Below are positions 63,999-64,000 of a DNA stretch of 64,000 bases, piece by piece; the stretch's first letter is position 1; each line of letters opens with the position of its first letter. The position numbers and the translations under genes were made by a program. The stretch spans positions 1 through 64,000 of the forward strand of contig JAYFOM010000016.1 in assembly GCA_034932685.1 (NCBI GenBank), read 5' to 3'. Below the pieces are notes generated by a model. That model had not been told where the DNA came from. It worked only from the letters and a program-made list of their open reading frames with translations, and did not search any database. Source of the DNA: JAQUCI01 sp034932685 (GTDB lineage Bacteria > Bacillota_I > Bacilli_A > Erysipelotrichales > Erysipelotrichaceae).

Positions 63999-64000
63999 TA

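Overview
The window is low-G+C bacterial DNA. TGA is used as a stop throughout and TGG encodes Trp, so the code is standard. A Met T-box, ECF transporter genes beside truA/rplM/rpsI, an LCP cell-wall ligase and an IS30-type transposase point to a low-G+C Bacillota, perhaps Erysipelotrichia or a walled relative of the Acholeplasma/Izemoplasma branch. No 16S rRNA is present, so this placement is an inference.

Bases 1-12,100 are mostly housekeeping. They hold the edge of an IS30 transposase, a T-box-controlled methionine importer (metNIQ), a small thiol-redox operon (CxxC membrane protein, CcdA, TlpA-like thioredoxin), ecfA1-ecfA2-ecfT-truA, an amino-acid-type ABC importer, and rplM-rpsI behind a structured leader. 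The importer follows a 21-codon leader ORF with five Tyr codons and a set of mutually exclusive hairpins ending in a terminator. I read this as a tyrosine transcription attenuator.

Bases 12,100-31,300 are mixed. They contain an AbiE-type toxin-antitoxin pair with its own promoter/operator beside a broken tyrosine recombinase, gpsA with a GNAT acetyltransferase, a purine permease behind an unidentified leader with a terminator, and tRNA-Ile/tRNA-Ala. After these come a large exported protein of unknown function, a DUF1905-like/nitroreductase fusion, a DUF1538 membrane protein paired with a double P-II protein, and a TetR regulator. A cyclophilin, a SIS protein, a processive GT2 synthase, a VanRS-like two-component system and a YfcE phosphodiesterase complete the region.

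Bases 31,392-40,266 form one rightward operon that looks like a minimal monoderm Tad pilus or secretion system. It encodes a CpaB-like SAF protein, TadA ATPase, TadB- and TadC-like membrane proteins, a 57-residue pilin candidate, TadE-like pseudopilins, a membrane-tethered thioredoxin, an unknown exported protein, and a 946-residue secreted protein with Trp/Cys repeats resembling thrombospondin type 1 repeats. No secretin, prepilin peptidase or CpaE/TadZ gene is seen.

Bases 40,250-64,000 are an envelope polysaccharide region. A leftward operon encodes RfbA, RfbB, UDP-galactopyranose mutase, a Wzx-like flippase, GT4, a Wzy-like polymerase, GtrA and GT2. Two divergent YfhO-family genes follow, then a rightward set: DHHW/AlgJ-like protein, MBOAT acyltransferase, an unknown anchored protein, a large LCP protein, and three GT2 genes running off the window. 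Together these could build, flip, polymerise, acylate and attach a surface glycan containing galactofuranose and perhaps a 6-deoxysugar.
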